7,583 nucleotides of DNA, taken from contig JAQXLO010000114.1 in the NCBI GenBank assembly GCA_029012165.1, forward strand, positions 1 through 7,583. The letters run 5' to 3'. A program made the position numbers and the translations under genes. The notes below the pieces were generated by a model that made no database searches, was not told where the DNA came from, and saw nothing but the letters and a program-made list of their open reading frames with translations. This DNA is from Oscillospiraceae bacterium. Its GTDB lineage: Bacteria; Bacillota; Clostridia; Oscillospirales; Acutalibacteraceae. This document shows, in pieces, positions 1 to 5,769 of the stretch. Each line of letters begins with the position of its first letter. The first letter of the stretch is position 1.

Positions 1-108
1 GGGGTTATACAAATGATGTTACTGATTGGTGTTCTTACGGTTCCGGTACTCTGCGGCGCTGGTCTTGTTATGGCCTTTCTCGGCAGTGAACAGGAAAAAA
101 TTGCATAA
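1..108 (+). CDS. C-terminal end of a membrane protein (partial)
   Basis: Frame 1 is open from the left edge to a TAA at 106-108 and encodes 35 residues. They form one strongly hydrophobic stretch (MMLLIGVLTVPVLCGAGL and on through VMAFLG), then a short polar tail SEQEKIA. This is what the last transmembrane helix of a longer integral membrane protein looks like. An ATG at 13 could in principle start a 31-residue single-helix protein, but only 12 bases lie upstream, so a Shine-Dalgarno cannot be judged. The family cannot be told from so few residues. The stop codon touches the AGGCAA repeat motif described separately, and the next gene has its own promoter, so this gene probably belongs to a different transcription unit. 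No convincing hairpin-plus-T-run terminator was seen between 109 and 221. Confidence 0.6.
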   Translation, partial: GVIQMMLLIGVLTVPVLCGAGLVMAFLGSEQEKIA

Positions 109-123
109 GGCAACACCGTACAA
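108..123 (+). repeat. AGGCAA-type repeat end after a stop codon
   Basis: The 16-mer AGGCAACACCGTACAA matches the reverse complement of 4609-4624 (AGGCAATACCGCACAA) at 14 of 16 positions. It also matches 4462-4477 at 11 of 16. Like the copy at 4462, it begins on the last base of a TAA stop codon. It may be one end of the same family of small repeat element as 4459-4627. No matching second end was found to the right, so this may be a relic, or an element whose other end has diverged. Confidence 0.4.
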
Positions 124-196
124 ACTGTCGATGAAGGCGACCGAACGAAACGGCATTCGGCTCTCCTTTTTCGGCAGTTCCTTTGTTTTATCGCCA

Positions 197-227
197 ACAA
201 ACGTTTGTGTATATCTGTCATTTGACA
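197..227. promoter_or_regulatory. Candidate operator: two palindromes at the -35 region
   Basis: ACAAACGTTTGT (197-208) is a perfect 12-bp palindrome placed 14 bp upstream of the -35 hexamer. A second dyad, TGTCA-TT-TGACA (216-227), contains the -35 box itself. A repressor bound to the second would block RNA polymerase, and a protein on the first could act as repressor or activator. No regulator gene is in the window, so the cognate protein is unknown. Short palindromes also arise by chance. Confidence 0.4.
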
Positions 228-251
228 CATCCGGTGTATCTGTGGTATAAT
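222..251 (+). promoter_or_regulatory. SigA-type promoter of the GH3 operon
   Basis: A consensus -35 TTGACA (222-227) is separated by 18 bp from a consensus -10 TATAAT (246-251). The -10 carries an extended TGn element (TGG, 243-245). The expected transcription start is about 258. This should be a strong housekeeping promoter unless it is repressed through the overlapping dyad. The predicted start lies only 6-7 bases before the ATG at 265, which argues that the GH3 gene starts at the second in-frame ATG (289). Confidence 0.8.
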
Positions 252-276
252 AAAATATCAAATTATGTCAAAGAAT

Positions 277-283
277 GGATGTG
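277..283 (+). promoter_or_regulatory. Ribosome binding site deciding the GH3 start
   Basis: GGATGTG matches the Shine-Dalgarno sequence GGAGGTG at 6 of 7 positions and ends 5 bases before the ATG at 289. The ATG at 265 has only A/T-rich sequence before it (AAAATATCAAATT) and no Shine-Dalgarno. With transcription starting near 258, the leader before 289 would be about 31 nt, a normal length. Confidence 0.55.
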
Positions 284-288
284 GTTTT

Positions 289-2028
289 ATGCCTTTTTCC
301 GATTTCGGTGTCCTGCTGGGTGATGTTTCTCTTGCGGAAATTGAGTACTTCACCAAGGATCCCATGAAGGCCCAGCGCTCCACCCTGCGCAAGATTCTGC
401 GCCGCAGCAAAAACTGCGAGCTGGGAAAAAAGTACAACTTTAAAAACATTCAGTCCATCGATGACTACCGCAAAATGGTGCCGCTGTCCACCTATGCGGA
501 CTACGAGCCGTATGTGGAGCGGATGATGCGGGGCGAAAAAAACCTGATGTACACCGGTCCCAACATCCGCTACTGCTCCTCCTCCGGCAGTGTCGGCAAG
601 CCGAAGATTTTGCCCAAGAGCATCAATGACCTGTGGAAAATGCAGTGCATCGGCTTCTCCTGCTCTGTCGCCACCGCCGCCCATCACCTCAAGCGCATGG
701 GCAAAAAACTGCCGGCACAGATGGGTCCGCTGGTGCTGATTCTCAACGGTCATCCCACCGAGGACGGCAAGCGCTGCAACGGCGCCGGGCAGGTGCCGCT
801 GGACTATCTGAAGGCCATCATTCCCACCTTTTGCACATCTCCCGTCTCCCTGATGTATCCGAAAAACGAGGAACTGATCAACACCTCCTACCTCCAGCTG
901 CGTTTTGCGCTGGAGAATCGCAAGGTCAGCTATCTCGGCTCCATTGTCATCACCCTGCTGACCACCATGTTCGACTATCTGGAGGAGAACTGGCAGAAGC
1001 TGTGCGACGATATCGAACAGGGCATCATCAGCGACGACGTTGCCATCACCCCGGATCTGCGCCGGGAGTACGAAAAGAAATTCAAGCCCAATCCCGTCCG
1101 TGCCGCCGAGCTGCGCCGGGAATTTGAAAAGGGCTTTGACGATCCCATTGCGCCGCGCATTTGGCCTCGCCTTACATGGGCGTACGGTATGGTCGGCTCG
1201 AACCTGAAGGTCTACATTGAGAAACTGCGCCGGTACATCGGTCCCGACGTACCTTTGCACAACATGGGCTATGCCGCCGCAGAGGGCTTCTTTGCCATGC
1301 CCACGGAGCTGGACGTGAACGACAGCGTACTGCTGCCCCACTGCATCTTTTTTGAATTTATCCCGGTGGGCGATGACGAAGAGGAGGAAACGGCGGAGAA
1401 TCCCGAAACCCTGCTGATTGACCAGCTGGAGGTGGGCAAAAAGTACGAGGTCGTGGTCACCAACTTCTCCGGGCTGTACCGCTACCGCATGGAGGACGTG
1501 GTGCAGGTCACCCGGATGTACAACAACACCCCGCAGGTGGAACTGCTGTACCGCCGCAATTTGGGCATGAACATCGCCAATGAAAAGACCACCACCCAAA
1601 TGATCGACTTTGCCGCCAAGGAGACGTCCAAGCTGACCGGCATTGACTTTGTCGGGCACAGCTTCTACGCCGACTACTCCACCAACCCGCCCCGCTACTG
1701 TATGCTGGTGGAACCTTCCAAAGAAATCACGGAGGATGAGCGTCAGGCGATCTGCAAGGCGCTGGACGAACAGCTCAGAGCCGTCAACGAAAAATATCTC
1801 AAGTATCGCCGCTGGGGTATGCTGAATGACCCCGAAGTGCTGATCCTGCAGCCCAAGACCTATTGGGACTATCGGGAATCCCTGCGCGGAAACGGCGTTG
1901 TTCTCAACCAGATCAAGCCCGTTACCGTCATCAATTCCGATGCCCGCCGTGACTTCTTCCTCGGTCATGTGGTGACCGAGTCCGGCACGGTGGACGAGTG
2001 GAAGAAGAAACAGAAGGGTGTAAAATGA
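289..2028 (+). CDS. GH3-family acyl-acid amido synthetase
   Basis: 579 residues from ATG 289; the in-frame ATG at 265 adds eight residues but lacks a ribosome site and would sit almost on the predicted transcript start. The protein is a full-length member of the GH3 (auxin-responsive promoter, PF03321) family, a branch of the adenylate-forming superfamily. Visible signatures are the phosphate-binding motif YCSSSGSVGKPKILP (about 95-109), the YAAAEG motif (328-333, Glu332) and the nucleotide/ribose motif VVVTNFSGLYRYRMEDVVQV (388-407, Asp403). The hinge-like NEKTT (431-435) and a C-terminal NQIKP (540-544), equivalent to the QxKxP near the end of other GH3 proteins, follow. Known family chemistry is ATP-dependent activation of a carboxylate followed by amide formation with an amino acid. 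Plant members act on jasmonate or auxin, but substrates of bacterial members cannot be read from sequence. It is soluble, with no signal peptide, and its stop overlaps the start of the next gene (ATGA), so the two are translationally coupled. Confidence 0.9.
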   Translation: MPFSDFGVLLGDVSLAEIEYFTKDPMKAQRSTLRKILRRSKNCELGKKYNFKNIQSIDDYRKMVPLSTYADYEPYVERMMRGEKNLMYTGPNIRYCSSSGSVGKPKILPKSINDLWKMQCIGFSCSVATAAHHLKRMGKKLPAQMGPLVLILNGHPTEDGKRCNGAGQVPLDYLKAIIPTFCTSPVSLMYPKNEELINTSYLQLRFALENRKVSYLGSIVITLLTTMFDYLEENWQKLCDDIEQGIISDDVAITPDLRREYEKKFKPNPVRAAELRREFEKGFDDPIAPRIWPRLTWAYGMVGSNLKVYIEKLRRYIGPDVPLHNMGYAAAEGFFAMPTELDVNDSVLLPHCIFFEFIPVGDDEEEETAENPETLLIDQLEVGKKYEVVVTNFSGLYRYRMEDVVQVTRMYNNTPQVELLYRRNLGMNIANEKTTTQMIDFAAKETSKLTGIDFVGHSFYADYSTNPPRYCMLVEPSKEITEDERQAICKALDEQLRAVNEKYLKYRRWGMLNDPEVLILQPKTYWDYRESLRGNGVVLNQIKPVTVINSDARRDFFLGHVVTESGTVDEWKKKQKGVK

Positions 2029-3614
2029 AGAAGCTTCTTTCTCTGATTTTGTGTTTGTGCATGGTGGTTTCCTGCGCACTGTCTGCCTTGGCCGCACCAT
2101 CACCCTATCTTACCGATCTGCCGACGATTTATGTCCATGGCTCCGGCTCTGCGCTGTACATTCCCCAGCCGGACGGCTCCAAAAAGCAGATCTACCCCAT
2201 CAAGCTGCCTGCCGACTTTATGGAAAAGCAGGTCAAGGGCAATTTGGATGTTTTTGCCAAGGCATTCTTTACCCAGCAGTGGGACGAGTTTTGCGTTGTT
2301 TTGCACGATGTGATCGTACCGCTGTTTGACGATCTGCGTTTGGACGAGAACGGCAACGCTCCCAACGGCAGTGTTGTGGACTGGCGTCCGAAGCTGAACC
2401 CCGCCACCGTGGGCGGCAAATATGCCTTTGACCAGTTTCCGTTTTTGTTTGATTTTCGGATGGATCCCTTCAAGACGGCAGATGTCCTGCACGATTATAT
2501 CGAAAAGGTGCTGGCTGTCACAGGCGCCGAAAAGGTCAACCTTGTCGGTCGCTGCCTCGGCGCATCCATTACCTCTGCCTATATGCAGAAATACGACGGG
2601 CAGTACATCGCCTCCAACCTGATTTACAGCGCCGCCATGAACGGCGCTACCCAGTGCAGCAAGTGCTTCTGCGGCGAGATCTATCTCCAAAGCGACGGCA
2701 TCGAGCGGTATGTGTACGACCTGAAGCTTTTTGCCGACGAGACGCTGAACACCCTGCTGCAATCCTTCGTCACATTGCTGAACAAGACCTATGGGCTGGA
2801 TATTCTCTCCTGGGCTGTCAATAATGTATACAAGGACATCTATATGCAGATCGTCCCGCCCATTCTCAGCGAGACCTTCGGCACCTATCCCGGCTACTGG
2901 AGCATGGTCAATGACCGGGACTACGAAAAGGCCAAGGCCACCGTTTTCCACGATGATCCGGAAAAGTGGAAGAATTTCATCGACATCATCGACAACTACC
3001 ACTACAACGTGCAGGTCAAGGCGCCGGAGCTGTTCCGCCATTTCCAGGAAAAGGGCATCACCATGGCGTGCATCGCCAAGTACGGCTTCCAGTCCATCCC
3101 CGTGGACAAGGATTCCGACCTACTGTCGGACGGGATGTGTTCGGTGGAGGACGCCACCTACGGCGCCACCACGTCGGGGCTGATGGATACACTGAGCAAA
3201 GAGTATCTCGCCGCCGCCGAAGCGAACGGCACCATGCGCTTCATCTCCCCGGACAAGCAGATCGACGCCTCCACCTGTCTGTTCCCCGAGCGAACATGGT
3301 TCATTAAAAATTTGTCCCACAAGGCGTTCCCCGTCTGTGTGGAGGCGCTGATGGCAAAGATCGTCAATGACGGGGGAATGACCGTGTTCAGTGACGAAGC
3401 GTTCCCGCAGTATTTGGTGTATGACCAGGAGAGCGAAACGATTTCTCCGCAGATGTCGGATCTCCCGCAGACCTCGGCTCCTTCGCAGACATCGGACAAC
3501 AGCGATACGACGAAACGCTATCGTGTGTCCTATTTCACCGCACTGAAACGCTTCTGGAAAGCGGTATTTACCTTGATTCGAAATGCGATTGAAAGTAAAA
3601 GGAGTATTGCCTGA
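2025..3614 (+). CDS. Exported alpha/beta-hydrolase with Cys nucleophile
   Basis: 529 residues. The start is ATG 2025, inside the GH3 stop (ATGA), preceded by AGAAGGGTG (2012-2020); a GTG at 1998 only adds residues ahead of the signal peptide. The N terminus is a Sec signal: Lys2-Lys3, a hydrophobic core, then a likely cleavage at ALA-AP (after Ala23). VVSC (14-17) resembles a lipobox, so lipidation at Cys17 is an alternative. The mature part is alpha/beta-hydrolase-like: an oxyanion-type YVHGS (36-40), the nucleophile elbow VGRCLGAS (174-181) with Cys177 where lipases have Ser, SDG (368-370; Asp369 as likely acid) and NLSHKAF (429-435; His432 as likely base). Dienelactone hydrolase and PHA synthase also use G-x-C-x-G. 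A Ser/Thr/Pro/Gln linker (about 472-496) leads to a basic, aromatic C-terminal segment (497-529) that could lie on the membrane. Role inferred: extracytoplasmic thioester/ester hydrolase or acyltransferase. Substrate unknown. Confidence 0.75.
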   Translation: MKKLLSLILCLCMVVSCALSALAAPSPYLTDLPTIYVHGSGSALYIPQPDGSKKQIYPIKLPADFMEKQVKGNLDVFAKAFFTQQWDEFCVVLHDVIVPLFDDLRLDENGNAPNGSVVDWRPKLNPATVGGKYAFDQFPFLFDFRMDPFKTADVLHDYIEKVLAVTGAEKVNLVGRCLGASITSAYMQKYDGQYIASNLIYSAAMNGATQCSKCFCGEIYLQSDGIERYVYDLKLFADETLNTLLQSFVTLLNKTYGLDILSWAVNNVYKDIYMQIVPPILSETFGTYPGYWSMVNDRDYEKAKATVFHDDPEKWKNFIDIIDNYHYNVQVKAPELFRHFQEKGITMACIAKYGFQSIPVDKDSDLLSDGMCSVEDATYGATTSGLMDTLSKEYLAAAEANGTMRFISPDKQIDASTCLFPERTWFIKNLSHKAFPVCVEALMAKIVNDGGMTVFSDEAFPQYLVYDQESETISPQMSDLPQTSAPSQTSDNSDTTKRYRVSYFTALKRFWKAVFTLIRNAIESKRSIA

Positions 3615-4462
3615 TGCATAAAGCTAAAATTTTCTGCGCCGTGCCGTGCTGTGCCGCCATCCTGACGGCAAGCGCCTGCGGCAAAACGGAAGCCCCGCAA
3701 ACCACCGCCGAGCCGCAAACGAGCGTGCAGCCTGTGAAGACCTCTGCGCCGGCACAGAGCGGTGAGGTACCCTCCGCTGCCGTGACCGATGTGGAGGGCA
3801 CGAGCGAGGAGGAGAGTACACAGCCGGTCGAAATCCATTTGGAGGACGGCTTAAACAGTACGGATGTTGCCCAGGTTCTGGCGTTCTACAAGCTGGCGGC
3901 CGCCAAAAACGACACCAACAAATACACCAAAAAGCTGACTCTTGTGAGCATTGACGGCGGCGAGGGTCGGATAGGGAGTCTGGTCTCCTACTTTGAACCC
4001 ATTGCCCAAACCGCTGTCAAAAACAATTCCGTCACCAACGATCCCCTGCCGGGCGACTACAAGAATATCCGCCCCTCCGACTGGCAGTCCGCCACGGCAG
4101 TCAGCGATGGCACCTATACTACCATCACCGTCAAGGTCGTGCCCCAAACGGACGGCGCAGACGGCAAACTGCTGGAGGGTAGCGTGGGCAGGAGTATGAG
4201 CGTGCTGGATGGCATTCCCACTGCGGTTGCCGCTATGCCCGGCGTATCCGCCGACTTTGAAAACGGCAAAGTCGAGCTGGAATATCTCAATCCCACCATT
4301 CAAGTCAAGATCAACAACCGCACCGGCGAATTTGTCCAGGGCGGCTGTAAATGGTACTACCGTGTACACCCGACCCTGTACACTCTGGACGGCAAAGTTC
4401 TCGGCATGAAGGTGCATCTGAAAAACGCCACAGGTTATGTGGACTATACCGTGACCTATTAA
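3614..4462 (+). CDS. Secreted lipoprotein of unknown function
   Basis: 282 residues. ATG 3614 shares its A with the stop of the hydrolase gene (TGATG), and AAAAGGAG (3597-3604) lies 9 bases upstream, so the start is firm and coupled. The N terminus is a lipoprotein signal: Lys3/Lys5, a hydrophobic core and TASAC-G with the lipidated residue at Cys22. Ala at the -3 position is less common than Leu. A Pro/Thr/Ser/Glu-rich tether follows (about 24-72), similar in flavour to the linker at the end of the hydrolase. The remaining part (about 73-282) looks globular: one predicted helix (DVAQVLAFYKLAAAKND, 84-100), then beta-rich sequence ending in alternating strands (about 247-282). I recognise no catalytic motif. 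It is probably anchored on the outer face of the membrane and may bind the substrate of, or be a partner for, the hydrolase (inference from coupling). Its TAA stop coincides with the edge of a MITE-like repeat. Confidence 0.75.
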   Translation: MHKAKIFCAVPCCAAILTASACGKTEAPQTTAEPQTSVQPVKTSAPAQSGEVPSAAVTDVEGTSEEESTQPVEIHLEDGLNSTDVAQVLAFYKLAAAKNDTNKYTKKLTLVSIDGGEGRIGSLVSYFEPIAQTAVKNNSVTNDPLPGDYKNIRPSDWQSATAVSDGTYTTITVKVVPQTDGADGKLLEGSVGRSMSVLDGIPTAVAAMPGVSADFENGKVELEYLNPTIQVKINNRTGEFVQGGCKWYYRVHPTLYTLDGKVLGMKVHLKNATGYVDYTVTY

Positions 4463-4627
4463 GGCAACGCTGCATATATCGTGGCGCACGCCTTGCTTGA
4501 ATCTTATTCCGTCAGCTTACGCAAAAATCCCTTGACTTGCGACAGCAAGTCGGCGGTATTTCCGTACAACCTGACGAAAAATCTTGCTTCGCAATCCGCA
4601 CACCCCGATTGTGCGGTATTGCCTGAA
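4459..4627. mobile_element. MITE-like element with imperfect terminal inverted repeats
   Basis: The ends are TTAAGGCAACGCTGCA (4459-4474) and, as reverse complement of 4612-4627, TTCAGGCAATACCGCA, which match at 12 of 16 positions. The interior has no credible gene but several hairpins: GACTTGC-gaca-GCAAGTC (4534-4551), TTGC-ttc-GCAA (4584-4594) and CCGCACA-ccccgat-TGTGCGG (4596-4616). None is followed by a T run, so they are not good plus-strand terminators. Small size, no coding capacity, paired ends and internal hairpins fit a miniature inverted-repeat element or a structured intergenic repeat. A related 16-mer occurs at 108-123. No clear target-site duplication was found. The left end contributes the TAA stop of the lipoprotein gene. 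Confidence 0.45.
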
Positions 4628-4665
4628 AAAACAACCGCCGCAGCAGGACGCTCCGGCGGTTGTTT
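4626..4665 (-). terminator. Intrinsic terminator of the TraX-family gene
   Basis: A 12-bp perfect stem, AAACAACCGCCG (4629-4640) with CGGCGGTTGTTT (4654-4665), encloses a 13-nt loop. Read on the minus strand, the stem runs into TTTTTT at its 3' side, the classic Rho-independent form. It begins 4 bases after the TraX-family stop codon (4669-4671). On the plus strand the trailing sequence is only TTGTTTGC, so it may weakly stop the converging GH3 operon as well. Confidence 0.8.
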
Positions 4666-4668
4666 GCA

Positions 4669-5499
4669 TCAGGTGAACAGTTTTTGCAGCAGGACAAGGA
4701 TCAGCGCATGGACGGGATAGAAGGCGTAGCAGAAATACTGGAACCACTTGCTGTGGTACCCTTGCCGCCCGTTATACAGCCAAATGGGAAGCAGCGCAAG
4801 GATAGCGAAGCCCTGCTCGATGACCTCGAAGGTGTGTCCGAACAGCGTTACTTCGTAGTACAGACCGTCCAACTGCGTATTGACGTAATACATGGCGGCA
4901 AGCTGTCCGATGATGCACCACCATTTTTTGCCGTGGAAGAAGTAGAAGATGTAGACCATCAGCACACCGGCACCGAAGAAGTCCAGCATGGCGAGCTGTC
5001 CCGCCAAGGCGGTGACGGCAACGGTCGGGACAGCCACAAGGATCGTGCGCCACAGGAATTTCTTTTTAAACAGAGCCAAAAGCTTTTTGCCCGTGGATGC
5101 GCTCTGCTCCGGCAGGGCGCATTTCTGCTCTTTCTTCACGATTTCCTTTTTCTTGACACGGTCGATCAGGCAAATGCCTGCGAGTGACAGAAGGAATGTC
5201 CACAGCACGTTTTGGTGTACGGGGTAAAATGCGGCGCCGCCGTACATGAGATTGAACGGGATCTCCGAAACCACGGCAAAGGCCAACAGGCGCAGGATGT
5301 ATTTTTTCAGATCATGTGTGTGATAAAAGCCCTCCACGATCATGAAGGCGAAGATGGGGTAGGCCAGACGACCGACAGCAGTCATCCAGCGATTGCCCGG
5401 TATGACCGTTGCCCATAGGTGGTCGCTGAGCATAAAGAGCATGGCGAGAATGTGCAGCACGAACGAGCTGATATCTATACGTCGGTTTGCTTTTATCAT
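4669..5499 (-). CDS. TraX-family integral membrane protein (predicted acyltransferase)
   Basis: 276 residues. The start is ATG 5499, preceded by GGAGG (5506-5510) with 6-nt spacing; the open frame runs further upstream but past the promoter, so longer starts are not real. The protein matches the TraX family (PF05857), named for the F-plasmid protein that N-acetylates pilin. Visible hallmarks are MLSDHLW (23-29), GRLAYPIFAFMIVEGFYHTHD (43-63), the SEIPFNL segment (78-84), LYNGRQG (241-247) and the terminal YAFYPVHALIL (258-268). About eight or nine hydrophobic helices span the chain, with conserved His26, His60 and His264 near membrane faces. A Lys-rich loop (about 113-150) between helices makes it longer than many relatives. 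No conjugation or pilin genes are nearby, so pilin acetylation is unlikely. Free-standing clostridial TraX proteins have no settled substrate as far as I know. It is monocistronic, convergent with the GH3 operon, and has its own promoter and terminator. Confidence 0.85.
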   Translation of the reverse strand: MIKANRRIDISSFVLHILAMLFMLSDHLWATVIPGNRWMTAVGRLAYPIFAFMIVEGFYHTHDLKKYILRLLAFAVVSEIPFNLMYGGAAFYPVHQNVLWTFLLSLAGICLIDRVKKKEIVKKEQKCALPEQSASTGKKLLALFKKKFLWRTILVAVPTVAVTALAGQLAMLDFFGAGVLMVYIFYFFHGKKWWCIIGQLAAMYYVNTQLDGLYYEVTLFGHTFEVIEQGFAILALLPIWLYNGRQGYHSKWFQYFCYAFYPVHALILVLLQKLFT

Positions 5500-5505
5500 A
5501 CGAAT

Positions 5506-5510
5506 CCTCC
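5506..5510 (-). promoter_or_regulatory. Ribosome binding site of the TraX-family gene
   Basis: GGAGG on the minus strand lies 6 bases before ATG 5499 and fixes the start. A 7-codon open frame (ATG 5519 to TGA 5496, peptide MKNGGFV) spans this site and its stop overlaps the TraX ATG. It has no ribosome site of its own and is probably accidental. Confidence 0.8.
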
Positions 5511-5538
5511 ATTCTTCATAAATGTTTGGAACAGTTTC

Positions 5539-5567
5539 ATTATACAGAAAAGACAGAAAAATGTCAA
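5539..5567 (-). promoter_or_regulatory. SigA-type promoter of the TraX-family gene
   Basis: On the minus strand, TTGACA (5562-5567) and TATAAT (5539-5544) are both perfect consensus hexamers with the ideal 17-bp spacer. Transcription should start near 5532, giving a leader of about 33 nt before ATG 5499. The -35 box starts directly after the T run of the terminator at 5571-5604. Confidence 0.85.
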
Positions 5568-5570
5568 ACA

Positions 5571-5604
5571 AGAAAAACCGGCAGGAATAAATCCTTGCCG
5601 GTTT
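5571..5604 (-). terminator. Intrinsic terminator downstream of the surface-protein gene
   Basis: The stem AAACCGGCA (5575-5583) with TGCCGGTTT (5596-5604) is extended by GGA/TCC beyond one bulged T, with a small ATAAA loop. Read on the minus strand it is followed by TTTTTCTT. It lies about 165 nt after the stop codon of the surface-protein gene (5770) and separates that transcript from the TraX promoter. Confidence 0.75.
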
Positions 5605-5769
5605 CGTTATGCAAATCACCTTTGGGCAAAAGCGACACTGCGAAATAGAACTTGCAATAATCTGATCCAAGGAGATTGCCTTTGAAGCATTTAAAACTTT
5701 CATCGCACAAAACAGTGTTGTGCTCAAGCTAACTCGATCAAATATTCGTTAATTAAAGCTAAATTTATG
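5605..5769. other. Intergenic stretch without a recognisable gene
   Basis: This is the 3' untranslated stretch between the surface-protein stop and its terminator. It is A/T-rich toward 5740-5769. The only structure seen is a weak dyad, GCACAA-(7 nt)-TTGTGC (5705-5723). No gene, ribosome site or strong promoter is apparent. Confidence 0.5.

Noticed and set aside
19..261. Overlapping small open frames on both strands at the left edge
   Set aside because: They cross the membrane-protein end, the repeat motif and the operon promoter, and show no ribosome site or recognisable domain.
1998..2024. GTG 1998 as start of the hydrolase
   Set aside because: It would place nine charged or polar residues before the Sec signal peptide. 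ATG 2025 has the ATGA coupling and a suitable ribosome site.
289..2028. GH3 gene as evidence of plant association or auxin metabolism
   Set aside because: GH3 homologs occur widely in bacteria, and the substrate cannot be read from the motifs. Nothing else in the window points to plant hormones.
268..2103. 611-codon open frame on the minus strand opposite the GH3 gene
   Set aside because: It mirrors the G/C-ending codons of the GH3 gene, has low-complexity Val/Gly/His/Gln-rich composition, no family signature and no ribosome site. The plus-strand product is a clear full-length GH3 protein.
2100..3041. 313-codon open frame on the minus strand opposite the hydrolase gene
   Set aside because: Same antisense shadow effect. 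The plus strand has a signal peptide, catalytic motifs and coupled start and stop codons.
4660..5187. 175-codon plus-strand open frame opposite the TraX-family gene
   Set aside because: Acidic and Gln-rich shadow of a membrane protein gene. The minus strand has a perfect promoter, ribosome site, TraX motifs and terminator.
5496..5519. Seven-codon leader peptide overlapping the TraX start
   Set aside because: It has no ribosome site, and no regulatory codon run or alternative hairpins are visible.
5670..5685. AAGGCAA on the minus strand as a third copy of the repeat end
   Set aside because: Only about seven bases match and the following sequence diverges, which is expected by chance.
5500..5727. 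N-terminal extension of the TraX-family frame up to an ATG at 5727
   Set aside because: It would run through the surface-protein terminator and the TraX promoter. ATG 5499 has an ideal ribosome site and gives a normal family N terminus.
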